This document shows, piece by piece, positions 54,411-62,452 of a stretch of DNA of 64,000 nucleotides; position 1 is the first letter of the stretch, and each line of letters begins with the position of its first letter. Source of the DNA: Lentzea waywayandensis (GTDB taxonomy: Bacteria; Actinomycetota; Actinomycetes; Mycobacteriales; Pseudonocardiaceae); the NCBI RefSeq assembly GCF_900115955.1, contig NZ_FOYL01000016.1, forward strand, positions 62,001 to 126,000, written 5' to 3'. The translations under genes were made by a program, and so were the position numbers. The notes under the pieces were generated by a model. That model was not told where the DNA came from, searched no databases, and saw only the letters and a list, made by a program, of their open reading frames with translations.

Positions 54411-56054
54411 CTATCTTCCACCCTTCACACGAGGAAACGTGAGAAGGTCGCGGACGTTGATCTCGTGATCCACCCGCACGGCCGATGCGAGCCGCCGATC
54501 GTGCGTGACCAGCAACAACGTGCCCTCGTAGTTGTCGAGCGCTTGTTCCAGTTGTTCGATCGCCGGCAGATCGAGGTGGTTCGTCGGTTCGTCGAGGACC
54601 AAACATGTCGTGCCACGAGCTTGCAACAAAGCCAATCCCGCGCGGGTGCGTTCGCCCGGTGAGAGCTCCCGAGCCGGCCGCAGCACGGCGTCCGCGCCGA
54701 GCCGGAACTTCGCGAGCAACGTGCGCACCTCGACGTCCTGGAGCCCGGTCGCCCCGGCCACGATCCGCAACGCGCTCTCGTCGCTCGCGAACTCCGCCCG
54801 GAGCTGGTCGACCTCGCCGACGACGACACCGGGCCCGATCGAGCGGTCGCCACCGGCCAGCGGAATGCGGCCGAGCAACGCTCCCAGCAGCGTCGACTTG
54901 CCGGAGCCGTTCGGGCCGGTGAGGCGCCACCGCTCACCCGCGCCGATCGTGAGATCGATCGGCCCGAGCGTCACGTCGCCACGACTGACCACGGCCTGGC
55001 GCAACGTGAACGCGACCGAACTGCCCCGCCCGGCCGACGGCAGGGTGAGCCGCAGTTCCCAGGCTTCGCGCGGTTCCTCGACCTCCTCCAGCCTGGCCAG
55101 CTGACGGTCCACAACGGACGCTTTGGCGGTCAGGTTCTCCGCCGACTGCGCGCGGCCGGCGCGCACGTTCTTGTCCGGCTCGTCCCTGCGCGCCTTGGCG
55201 CTGGTCGCCCGGTGCACGCCCTGCCGCGACCACTCCTTCACCTGCCTGCTGCGCTGCGCCAGCGAGTCGCGCCTGGCCGAGTACGCCTCGAACTCCTCCT
55301 GGGCTCGACGGCCCGCGTTCGCCTTCTCCTCGACGTAGGCCTCCCACCCGCCACCGAACACGGTGATCTTGTGGGTGAACTCGTCGAGCTCGGCGATCGC
55401 GGTCGTGGTGCGCGCCAGGAACTCGCGGTCGTGACTGACCAGCACGATCGCACCCTGATAGGCCCTGACGTGGAACTCCAGCAGATCGAGCCCGGCGGCG
55501 TCGAGGTCGTTCGTCGGCTCGTCGAGCAGCAGCACGTCGGCGCGGGTGAGGAGCACCGCCGCGAGCCTGAGCCGCGCCTGCTGGCCACCCGACAGCTCGT
55601 CGGGCTCCCTGCCGTCGAGCAGATCCGCTTGCAGGCCAAGACGTTCGCACACGGCGTCAGCGCGTTCGTCGAAGTCACCGGCACCGATGGCGGTCCAGTG
55701 GTCGAACGCGTGGGAGTACTCCTCACCGCCGCCGTCGGCGAGGGCTTCAGCCTCCCGTTGCAGCCACTGCTCGGCCTGCGCGACGCCGGTGCGCCGCGCG
55801 AGGTGGTCCCTGAGCGACTCTCCAGTTACGTGGAGGGTCTCCTGCGTCAGGTGCGCGACGGTCCCGGTGCTCGAGACAGATCCGGATTCCGGCAGCAGCT
55901 CACCGGAGAGCAGGCGGAGCAACGTGGACTTGCCGACGCCGTTGGGCGCGATCAGGCCGACGCGGTCACCAGGCGAAACATCGAAATCAACCTCCGAGAT
56001 CACGGTCCTCGGACCGAACGACAGCGAAATATTCCTGGCTGTCAGCACGGACAC
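54411..56054 (-). CDS. ABC-F family ATPase, 547 aa
   Basis: Two ATPase domains in one chain and no membrane segments: first Walker A IAPNGVGKSTLLRLL, signature ELSGGQQARLRLAAV, Walker B VLLLDEPTNDLD; second TGPNGSGKSTLLGAL, signature ELSPGERTRAGLALL, Walker B CLVLDEPTNHLD. The linker of about 80 residues between them is charged (RRAQEEFEAYSARRDSLAQR), as in ribosome-protecting ABC-F proteins. Such proteins bind the ribosomal E site; those of antibiotic producers give resistance. Whether this is resistance or housekeeping is unresolved. No leader attenuator seen upstream. Confidence 0.9.
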   Translation of the reverse strand: MSVLTARNISLSFGPRTVISEVDFDVSPGDRVGLIAPNGVGKSTLLRLLSGELLPESGSVSSTGTVAHLTQETLHVTGESLRDHLARRTGVAQAEQWLQREAEALADGGGEEYSHAFDHWTAIGAGDFDERADAVCERLGLQADLLDGREPDELSGGQQARLRLAAVLLTRADVLLLDEPTNDLDAAGLDLLEFHVRAYQGAIVLVSHDREFLARTTTAIAELDEFTHKITVFGGGWEAYVEEKANAGRRAQEEFEAYSARRDSLAQRSRQVKEWSRQGVHRATSAKARRDEPDKNVRAGRAQSAENLTAKASVVDRQLARLEEVEEPREAWELRLTLPSAGRGSSVAFTLRQAVVSRGDVTLGPIDLTIGAGERWRLTGPNGSGKSTLLGALLGRIPLAGGDRSIGPGVVVGEVDQLRAEFASDESALRIVAGATGLQDVEVRTLLAKFRLGADAVLRPARELSPGERTRAGLALLQARGTTCLVLDEPTNHLDLPAIEQLEQALDNYEGTLLLVTHDRRLASAVRVDHEINVRDLLTFPRVKGGR

Positions 56055-56139
56055 GCTTACGACGGTACGACCGTCCGCAACTGGTTAACTCTCCTTATTG
56101 CTAGTAAGTTGCAAGTACCAAGAGATTGCAGGAGATGTC

Positions 56140-56763
56140 ATGGCCCAGTACGTGCTGCCGGATCTCGACTACGACTACGGCGACCTCGAGCCGGCGATCA
56201 TCGGTGAGATCAACGAGCTGCACCACGGCAAGCACCACGCCGCCTACGTGAAGGGCGCGAACGACACGCTGGAGCAGATCGAGGAAGCCCGCGACAAGGA
56301 AGCCTTCGGGGGCATCGTCGGCCTGGAGACCACACTGGCGTTCCACCTCGCGGGCCACGCACTGCACCAGGTGTGGTGGAAGAACCTCTCGCCCAACGGC
56401 GGCGACAAGCCCGTCGGCGAGCTCGCGGCCGCGATCGACGAGCACTTCGGCTCGTTCGACAAGTTCCGCGGCCAGCTCAACGCCGCCGCGTCCTCGATCC
56501 AGGGCTCGGGCTGGGGAATCCTCGCGTGGGAGCCGATCGGCCAGAAGCTGGTCACGCTTCAGCTCAAGGACCACCACTCGAACCTGTCGATCGCGACCAC
56601 GCCGCTGCTCGCGTTCGACATCTGGGAGCACGCGTACTACCTGCAGTACCGCAACCTGAAGACCGACTACATCTCGGCGCTGTGGAACGTCGTCAACTGG
56701 GAGGACGTGTCCGCTCGCTTCGAGGCGGCGCGCGCCGGTCAGAACGGCCTGCAGCTGCCGTAA
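56140..56763 (+). CDS. sodA: Superoxide dismutase (Fe/Mn), 207 aa
   Basis: Converts superoxide to oxygen and peroxide. Metal ligands: His in EINELHHGKHHAAY, His in FHLAGHALHQVWW, and DIWEHAYYLQY (Asp and His). QGSGWGILAW marks the family core. Fe or Mn cannot be settled by eye. ATG 56140 has AGGAG upstream; the longer frame from 56098 was rejected. Followed by a strong hairpin and then an iron-box-like site. Confidence 0.95.
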   Translation: MAQYVLPDLDYDYGDLEPAIIGEINELHHGKHHAAYVKGANDTLEQIEEARDKEAFGGIVGLETTLAFHLAGHALHQVWWKNLSPNGGDKPVGELAAAIDEHFGSFDKFRGQLNAAASSIQGSGWGILAWEPIGQKLVTLQLKDHHSNLSIATTPLLAFDIWEHAYYLQYRNLKTDYISALWNVVNWEDVSARFEAARAGQNGLQLP

Positions 56764-56810
56764 GGCTTCGGCGGTGGGTGCTCCGACAAGCTTCCCGCCC
56801 GCTGAACACG

Positions 56811-56846
56811 ACGAGGCCCCCACTCTGCCCAGAGTGGGGGCCTCGT
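56811..56846 (+). terminator. Terminator hairpin after sodA
   Basis: A perfect 16-bp stem (ACGAGGCCCCCACTCT at 56811-56826 and complement at 56831-56846) with loop GCCC. Only a weak T tract follows. Confidence 0.8.
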
Positions 56847-56890
56847 CCGTTCCCGAACTGACTGCCGCTCCCACCACGAAGCGACGAGAC

Positions 56891-56909
56891 TTAGGTTAGC
56901 CTAACTTCG
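56891..56909. promoter_or_regulatory. Iron-box-like site (IdeR/DmdR/DtxR)
   Basis: TTAGGTTAGCCTAACTTCG matches the 19-bp iron-box consensus at 16 positions; the left half (TTAGGTTAG) is perfect and the right half starts CTAAC. It is enclosed in a 9-bp inverted repeat (ACGAAGCGA at 56876-56884, TCGCTTCGT at 56907-56915). It lies 44 bases upstream of the toxin-antitoxin promoter and after sodA. Known family: iron-loaded IdeR represses, or at distance activates. Confidence 0.65.
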
Positions 56910-56952
56910 CTTCGTTGGGAAGTCTCGGCGCGATCTCACCTGATCGAGCGAC

Positions 56953-56981
56953 TTGCCGCAACTTCTGAACAAGTTCATAAT
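56953..56981 (+). promoter_or_regulatory. Promoter of the toxin-antitoxin operon (leaderless) with palindromes
   Basis: TTGCCG (56953-56958), a 17-base spacer, then CATAAT (56976-56981) form a near-consensus promoter. Transcription would start at about 56988, the GTG itself. TGAAC-AA-GTTCA (56966-56977) overlaps the -10 and GTGAG-T-CTCAC (56988-56998) covers the start codon; both are probable sites for the antitoxin. Confidence 0.75.
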
Positions 56982-56987
56982 TTTTTC

Positions 56988-57455
56988 GTGAGTCTCACAA
57001 GAGAAGTTCAATGGAGCGAACTAGCCCGCGACCCCAAGAGCGTCGCCGCTATCGCTGACCAGCACGAAGTGCGTGTCAAGCGGCGCGATGGCGCCGATCT
57101 GATGCTGGTGCGGGCCGACCATCACGCATACCGGCACAGCGGCGCAGTCACCGCGGCCCGCGCGATGCGTTCGCTGTTCAAGCACGCTGGTCCCGACGCG
57201 GTGGCGGATGCGCTGCTGGACGAGTTCGCGTGGATCTCGGTGCTGCCGAAGTCCGACCGCACTCTGTTCGTGCAGGAGTTCATGCAGGCCATCCAGGTGT
57301 CCGCGGAGCTCGGCCAGTGGTCCGTGCTCGCGCAGGTCGTGCACGAGTGGGCCAACACCGCGATCGTGCACGCGGACCCAGAACTGTCACGCGCGCTCAG
57401 TGGCCCGACCACCGTCACCCATGGCGGGCTTGTTCCGAACCCCATGGATGAGTGA
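56988..57455 (+). CDS. Phd/YefM-like antitoxin with long C-terminal part, 155 aa
   Basis: The N-terminal 50 residues follow the Phd fold (VQWSELARDPKSVAAIADQH, VRVKRRDGADLMLVR). The rest (about 60-155) is helical and longer than in ordinary Phd antitoxins (about 80-90 aa), with a helix DALLDEFAWISVLPKSDR. GTG start, probably leaderless. Overlaps the toxin gene by 8 bases. Expected to bind and neutralise the toxin and repress the operon. Confidence 0.8.
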   Translation: MSLTREVQWSELARDPKSVAAIADQHEVRVKRRDGADLMLVRADHHAYRHSGAVTAARAMRSLFKHAGPDAVADALLDEFAWISVLPKSDRTLFVQEFMQAIQVSAELGQWSVLAQVVHEWANTAIVHADPELSRALSGPTTVTHGGLVPNPMDE

Positions 57456-57813
57456 ACACTTGCCGGCGAAACGCAACGACCGAGTTGCTCCTCCCCAACG
57501 TCCCGGCGGCTACGTGGCGCGCTTCCTCAACAACGAAGCAGCCAAAGGCTGGGAAGAACTCTGCCGCGCCGCCACGTCGAACACCTGGGACGCATGGGTC
57601 GTCCTGACCGAACGCCCGAGATCCTCGGAGAACCTTGGCCGTCAGCACCGACTCAAGGGCGAGTACTCCCACCACATCATCGATGGCGACAAGCTCGAAC
57701 AATGGCAGTACGAGGTCACGTCTGGTGGCCGCATCTGGTACGTCATCGATGAAGAGAACAGCACGGTGTGGATCGCCCGTGCCGGTACCGGCCACCCGAA
57801 GCTGACGGACTAG
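57448..57813 (+). CDS. RelE/ParE-like toxin, 121 aa
   Basis: The C-terminal part reads YEVTSGGRIWYVIDEENSTV then WIARAGTGHPKLTD, the end of RelE/ParE superfamily toxins. WEELCRAATSNTWDAWVVL is the leading helix. ATG 57448 overlaps the antitoxin stop. By analogy an mRNA interferase or gyrase inhibitor; the catalytic set is not clear by eye. The 3' end overlaps the next, convergent gene by 4 bases. Confidence 0.75.
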   Translation: MSEHLPAKRNDRVAPPQRPGGYVARFLNNEAAKGWEELCRAATSNTWDAWVVLTERPRSSENLGRQHRLKGEYSHHIIDGDKLEQWQYEVTSGGRIWYVIDEENSTVWIARAGTGHPKLTD

Positions 57814-58073
57814 GCGTCTTCCAGGCCCTGCTGCGCCCCACGTGACCCGCGCCTCGCCGCCCGGCGTTGCCAGTAGAAGACTCCGTAGCCGATGATCCCG
57901 AGCAGACCACCGGACACCGTCGTCCAGATCAGGGTGCTGTTCGAGCGGTCGACGAGCAGCACGACCAGAAATCCGAGGAACCACACCGCGGTACCGCCGA
58001 GCACGACCGGCACCGGATCGGCCAGTCGATGAGGCAGTGCGGGCGGGTGTGGGGCGTGCTCGCGTTCGGACAC
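57810..58073 (-). CDS. DUF2530 family membrane protein, 87 aa
   Basis: Short protein with two membrane segments (about 24-42 and 48-66) and a basic tail; ADPVPVVLGGTAVWFLGF fits DUF2530 of actinobacteria. GTG start, 17 bases from the divergent permease start. Function unknown. Confidence 0.75.
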   Translation of the reverse strand: MSEREHAPHPPALPHRLADPVPVVLGGTAVWFLGFLVVLLVDRSNSTLIWTTVSGGLLGIIGYGVFYWQRRAARRGSRGAQQGLEDA

Positions 58074-58090
58074 ATCGGTAAGGAGATCAG

Positions 58091-59524
58091 ATGCTGGACG
58101 GGTTCTTCAAGATTTCCGAGCGCGGGTCGACCGTGGCGCGCGAACTGCGTGGCGGGGTCGTGACCTTCTTCACGATGGCCTACATCGTCGTGCTGAACCC
58201 GCTGATCATCGGCAGCTTCGCGCCGACGGGGCCCGGTTCGCACCCCGACGTGCTCGGGAACGTCCTGCCGGTCGGGCAGGTCGCGGCGGTGACGGCGCTG
58301 GTCGCCGGTGTGATGACCATCCTCTTCGGACTGATCGCCAACTACCCGTTCGCGCTGGCCACGGGCCTGGGCATCAACTCGTTCGTGGCGGTCTCGGTGG
58401 CCGCCAAGGTCACCTGGCCCGAGGCGATGGGCCTCATCCTGGTCAACGGCCTCGTCGTGCTGCTGCTGGTCGTCACGGGTGTGCGAACCGCGGTGTTCAA
58501 CGCTGTGCCGAACGAGCTCAAGGCCGCGATCGCGGTCGGCATCGGCCTGTTCATCTGCTTCATCGGACTCGTGGACGCCGGGTTCGTGCGCCGGCTGCCG
58601 GACGCCGCCAACACCACCGTGCCGGTCGGGCTCGGCATCAACGGGTCGATCGCCAGCTGGCCGACGCTGGTGTTCGTGGTCGGGCTCGTGCTCACGGGTG
58701 TGCTGTTCGCGCGTCGGGTCAAGGGCGCGATCCTCATCGGCATCGTCGCGACGGCGATCTTCGCGATCGTCCTGGAGGCGATCGTCAAGGCAGGGCCGTC
58801 CGCTGGCGTCAACGCCAAGGGCTGGAACCTCGGCTACCCCGCACTGCCCGACCAGGTCTTCGGCGTGCCGGACCTGAGCCTGCTCGGCGAGGTGTCGTTC
58901 GGCGCGTGGACGCGGATTCCGGCACTGGCCGCCGCGCTGATCGTCTTCACACTGGTCCTGACCGACTTCTTCGACACCGTCGGCACGATGACCGGCCTCG
59001 GCAAGGAGGCCGACCTGATCAAGGAGGACGGCCAGCTGCCGAACGTCAGCAAGGCGCTGTTCGTCGACGGCCTGGGTGCCGTGGCGGGTGGTGCGGCGTC
59101 CAGCTCGTCGAACACCGTCTACATCGAGTCCGCGTCCGGCATCGCGGAGGGCGCGCGGACGGGCCTCGCGAACATCGTCACCGGCGTGCTGTTCCTGCTC
59201 GCGATGTTCTTCACGCCGCTCTACGAGGTCGTGCCGATCGAGGCGGCCGCACCCGCGCTGGTGATCGTCGGCGCGTTGATGATGATGCAGGTCCGCGAGA
59301 TCGACTTCAGCGACTTCACCATCGCCCTGCCCGCGTTCCTCACGATCGTCGTCATGCCGTTCACCTACTCGATCGCGAACGGGATCGGCGCGGGCTTCGT
59401 CAGCTACGTGCTGCTGAAGGCCCTGACGGGCAAGGCCCGCGGAATCCACCCGCTGATGTGGATCGTGGCGGCCGCCTTCGTCGTCTACTTCGCGCTGGGA
59501 CCGATCCAGGCCCTGCTGAGCTGA
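58091..59524 (+). CDS. NCS2 family purine permease (AzgA-like), 477 aa
   Basis: About 12-14 membrane segments. Seen: GVVTFFTMAYIVVLNP and FALATGLGINSFVA of the hypoxanthine/guanine (AzgA) group, DFFDTVGTMTGLGKEADLI in segment 8-9, and SSSNTVYIESASGIAEGAR. Imports adenine, guanine or hypoxanthine with protons. GGAGAT before ATG. No purine riboswitch is evident in the short leader. Confidence 0.9.
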   Translation: MLDGFFKISERGSTVARELRGGVVTFFTMAYIVVLNPLIIGSFAPTGPGSHPDVLGNVLPVGQVAAVTALVAGVMTILFGLIANYPFALATGLGINSFVAVSVAAKVTWPEAMGLILVNGLVVLLLVVTGVRTAVFNAVPNELKAAIAVGIGLFICFIGLVDAGFVRRLPDAANTTVPVGLGINGSIASWPTLVFVVGLVLTGVLFARRVKGAILIGIVATAIFAIVLEAIVKAGPSAGVNAKGWNLGYPALPDQVFGVPDLSLLGEVSFGAWTRIPALAAALIVFTLVLTDFFDTVGTMTGLGKEADLIKEDGQLPNVSKALFVDGLGAVAGGAASSSSNTVYIESASGIAEGARTGLANIVTGVLFLLAMFFTPLYEVVPIEAAAPALVIVGALMMMQVREIDFSDFTIALPAFLTIVVMPFTYSIANGIGAGFVSYVLLKALTGKARGIHPLMWIVAAAFVVYFALGPIQALLS

Positions 59525-59552
59525 CCTTTCGGCAGGAAACTATTTCGTGAGG

Positions 59553-59565
59553 TATGCTAACTACG
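59553..59565 (+). promoter_or_regulatory. -10 box for a leaderless marR transcript
   Basis: TATGCT at 59553-59558 lies seven bases before GTG 59565, the spacing for transcription starting on the start codon. The -35 is weak. This spacing decides between GTG 59565 and GTG 59547. Confidence 0.5.
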
Positions 59566-59990
59566 TGGCGATCGATCAGCACGGACTGGCGAGCAGGCTG
59601 AGGCTTGCCGTCGTGCGTCTCAACCGCCGTCTGCGCGCGCAGCGCACCAACTCGTCGGTGTCGCTCACACAGGTGTCAGCGCTGTCCACACTGCACAAGT
59701 GCGGACCGCTGACCCCTGGCGAGCTCGCGGCCAAGGAAGGCGTGCAGCCGCCGTCGATGACGCGCGTGATCGCCGCATTGGAGGAGTTCGGCTTCGCCAC
59801 GCGCAGCCCGCACCCCACCGACGGCCGTCAAGCCATCGTCGAGCTCACGGGCGAAGGCTTGTCGTACCTGGAAGACGAGATCACGGCCCGCGAGGCGTGG
59901 CTGGACAAGAGGCTGGCCGAGCTGGACCCCGAGGAACGGGACCTGCTCACCCGGGCCGCCGAAATCATCGACAGGATGGCGGGTCAGTAA
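59565..59990 (+). CDS. MarR family regulator, 141 aa
   Basis: Winged helix: LTPGELAAKEGVQPPSMTRV is the recognition helix region, followed by the wing ATRSPHPTDGRQ. Dimer helices at both ends. Four bases separate it from the MFS gene, so it probably represses this efflux operon and is released by a phenolic or drug-like ligand. Confidence 0.9.
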   Translation: MAIDQHGLASRLRLAVVRLNRRLRAQRTNSSVSLTQVSALSTLHKCGPLTPGELAAKEGVQPPSMTRVIAALEEFGFATRSPHPTDGRQAIVELTGEGLSYLEDEITAREAWLDKRLAELDPEERDLLTRAAEIIDRMAGQ

Positions 59991-59994
59991 GAAC

Positions 59995-61311
59995 GTGTCG
60001 GGTTACGCGGGTGGTGGAGCAGACAGTTCGCCACCTCGTCGTACCGGAATGTTCGGTTCGTTAGGCATATACAACTATCGCCTCTACGCCTCAGGCCAGA
60101 TCATCTCGCTGGTCGGCGTCTGGATGCAGCGGGTCGCCCAGGACTGGCTGGTCCTGGAACTCTCCAACGGCTCCCCCGTCGCCCTCGGCTTCGCCGCCTC
60201 GCTCCAGTTCCTCCCGGTCCTGCTGCTGTCCATGTGGGGCGGCGTCCTCGCCGATCGCATGGACAAGCGCAAACTCCTGCTCTGGCTCGAATCCGCGCTG
60301 GGCATCTGCGCCCTGGCACTGGGCATCCTCGACGTCACCGGCGTAGTCGAACTCTGGCACGTCTACCTGCTCTGCCTGCTGCTCGGCGCCTTCTCGGCCG
60401 TGGAAACCCCGGTGCGCCAGTCGTTCGTGGTCGAGATGGTCGGCCGTGACCAGCTGACCAACGCCGTCGCGATCAACTCGATGATGTTCAACCTGGCCCG
60501 CATCATCGGCCCGGCCATCGCGGGCGTGACGATCGTGGCGATCGGCACCGGCTGGGTCTTTCTGGCCAACGCCATCAGCTTCGTGGGCGTGGTCGGCGGC
60601 ATCTGGCTGATGCGCACGTCCCAGCTGCTGCGCGCCGACCCCCTGCCGCGCGAAAAGGGCCAGCTGCTCTCGGGTCTGCGCTACGTCAGAAGCCGCCCGG
60701 ACCTGCTGACGGTCATGGTGCTCGTGTTCTTCATCGCGACGTTCGGCATGAACTTCTACATGACGCTCGCGATCGTGGCCCGCAACGTCTTCGGCGGCGA
60801 CGCCGACGCCTACGGACTCCTGTCGACGTTGATCGCCGTCGGCACCCTCGCGGGCGCAACGCTGGCAGCAAAGCGAAAAACCCCGAAGCTGACCGTGTTC
60901 ATCGGCTCCGGCGTGATCTTCGGACTGCTGGAGATCATCTCCGGGATGATGCCGACGATACTCCTGACCGGCCTGATGATGATCCCGGTGGGCGTCGCGA
61001 TGATGACCTTCAACACGACCGCCAACGCCACCATCCAACTGGCCGTCGAACCCGAGATGCGCGGCCGCGTGATGGGCATCTACATGCTGGTCTTCCTGGG
61101 CGGAAACCCCGTCGGCGGCCCGCTGATGGGCTGGCTCGGCGAGATCAACGGCCGGGCACCGATCATCATCGGCGGCGCCGTGTCGATGCTGGTGACGATC
61201 ACCGCGTGGATCGTCCTGGTGAAGCGCGGGGACATCGCCAAGCCGAGGCTGCGGCGACGCCGGAAGGCCCCGGCGGAGGCGCTGCCGGAGCCGGCAGAGG
61301 TGGCGAGCTAG
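59995..61311 (+). CDS. MFS transporter (EntS-like), 438 aa
   Basis: Twelve segments; GGVLADRMDKRKLLL loop motif, VETPVRQSFVVEMVGRDQL and EPEMRGRVMGIYMLVFLGG are typical of enterobactin-exporter-like MFS carriers. A basic C-terminal tail (RRRRKAP). GTG start in an operon with marR. Likely multidrug or siderophore export. Confidence 0.9.
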   Translation: MSGYAGGGADSSPPRRTGMFGSLGIYNYRLYASGQIISLVGVWMQRVAQDWLVLELSNGSPVALGFAASLQFLPVLLLSMWGGVLADRMDKRKLLLWLESALGICALALGILDVTGVVELWHVYLLCLLLGAFSAVETPVRQSFVVEMVGRDQLTNAVAINSMMFNLARIIGPAIAGVTIVAIGTGWVFLANAISFVGVVGGIWLMRTSQLLRADPLPREKGQLLSGLRYVRSRPDLLTVMVLVFFIATFGMNFYMTLAIVARNVFGGDADAYGLLSTLIAVGTLAGATLAAKRKTPKLTVFIGSGVIFGLLEIISGMMPTILLTGLMMIPVGVAMMTFNTTANATIQLAVEPEMRGRVMGIYMLVFLGGNPVGGPLMGWLGEINGRAPIIIGGAVSMLVTITAWIVLVKRGDIAKPRLRRRRKAPAEALPEPAEVAS

Positions 61312-61314
61312 GCA

Positions 61315-61776
61315 CTACGGCGCGAACTCGGTGGACGGTTCGGTGGCGTAGTTCTTCCAGATCGGCACCATGGTCTCGCGTGTCACGGGCTGCCCGGACT
61401 CGACCATGGCCTTGAGGTCGCGGAAGTACTGCACGTACAGGTCCGGCGTGAAGGTGGTCAGCATGACCGCGGGGACGTCGCCTGGGTTGGCGAAGGTGTG
61501 CGGCGCGCCCGGCGGGACGGTGACCCACGTGCCGGCGCCGACGTCGTGGTCGTCCAACCCGATGGTGAACCGCACGGTGCCCGAGAGCACGTAGAAGCCT
61601 TCATCGTGCTGCGCGTGCCGGTGCTGCGGAGGACCGGGCGTGTGCGGGGGAATGACGACTTCGCCGATTCCCAGGCGGCGATGGGTGTTGCTGCCGTCTT
61701 CGAGGATCCGGATCCGCGACGGACCGCTGGCGATGAGTTCGCCCTCGCCGGGCCTCACGATCGACACCTCTGCCAT
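61315..61776 (-). CDS. Cupin domain protein, 153 aa
   Basis: Single cupin barrel: HRHAQHDEGFYVLSGTV holds motif 1 (HxH..E) and PPGAPHTFANPG motif 2 (His), binding a metal. May be a dioxygenase, isomerase or sensor. GGGAGG seven bases before ATG 61776; longer frame rejected. Divergent from tetR with twin operators between. Confidence 0.85.
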   Translation of the reverse strand: MAEVSIVRPGEGELIASGPSRIRILEDGSNTHRRLGIGEVVIPPHTPGPPQHRHAQHDEGFYVLSGTVRFTIGLDDHDVGAGTWVTVPPGAPHTFANPGDVPAVMLTTFTPDLYVQYFRDLKAMVESGQPVTRETMVPIWKNYATEPSTEFAP

Positions 61777-61794
61777 GAGGAAGCCTCCCGATGT

Positions 61795-61846
61795 GATTGC
61801 AGCTTGTGCAATCACCGTAGCACCAGTGACTGCACATTGTGCAGTC
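61795..61846. promoter_or_regulatory. Twin 19-bp operators between the cupin gene and tetR
   Basis: GATTGCAGCTTGTGCAATC (61795-61813; the dyad extends to GTGATTGCA/TGCAATCAC) and GACTGCACATTGTGCAGTC (61828-61846; perfect 9-1-9). They share the pattern GAYTGCA-N5-TGCARTC and lie 33 bases apart, about three helix turns. Surely the binding sites of the adjacent TetR. Confidence 0.8.
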
Positions 61847-61861
61847 GCTAGTCTCGCGGCC

Positions 61862-62452
61862 ATGCCGCGATGGAAACCGGACGCACCCGAGCGCCTGCAG
61901 ACCGCCGCGTTGGAACTCTTCGACCAACAGGGGTTCGAGCGCACGACGGTCGCCGAGATCGTCCAGCGGGCGGAGCTCACCCAGCGCACGTTCTTCAACC
62001 ACTTCGCCGACAAGCGCGAGGTGCTGTTCGGGATGAGCGCGGAGATTCAGCGGGAGATCGTCGGCGAGATCGAGGCAGGCGACGACACCTCGCCACCGTT
62101 CGACGTCGTCGTGCGCGCGCTGGAAGTCGTTGCCGACAGGATGTTCGAGAGCCGCCGTGCCGCGGTGGCGCGCCGCTACGCCGTCATCGCCGCGAACCCG
62201 GAGTTGCTGGAGCGCGAGCTCGGCAAGAACGCCGCGCTCACCGAGGCCATCGCCGACGCGCTGCACACGCGGTGCGGTGATCCTGAGACGGCGTTCCTCG
62301 CCGCCGGTGCCGCCGTGCTCGCGCAGCAGGCGGCGTTCCGGCAGTGGACGCGACCGGGCGAGACCCGGACCTTGAGCGAACTCATGCAGGACGCGGTGCG
62401 CGCCCTGCACACGACGGTCAGCCCAGCAGCGTGGCAGCGCTCGGATCGGTGA
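61862..62452 (+). CDS. TetR family regulator, 196 aa
   Basis: HTH: TTVAEIVQRAELTQRTFFNH at about residues 27-46. The ligand domain is of the common C-terminal MftR-like/TetR type. ATG 61862 right after the operator pair. Represses the divergent cupin gene and itself. The 3' end overlaps the next, convergent gene by 35 bases. Confidence 0.88.
   Translation: MPRWKPDAPERLQTAALELFDQQGFERTTVAEIVQRAELTQRTFFNHFADKREVLFGMSAEIQREIVGEIEAGDDTSPPFDVVVRALEVVADRMFESRRAAVARRYAVIAANPELLERELGKNAALTEAIADALHTRCGDPETAFLAAGAAVLAQQAAFRQWTRPGETRTLSELMQDAVRALHTTVSPAAWQRSDR

Noticed and set aside
54411..56138. Leader attenuator before the ABC-F gene
   Set aside because: The gap to sodA is short and holds no leader peptide or alternative hairpins that I can see.
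58074..58090. Purine riboswitch before the NCS2 permease
   Set aside because: Only 17 bases separate the divergent genes, too short for an aptamer outside coding sequence.
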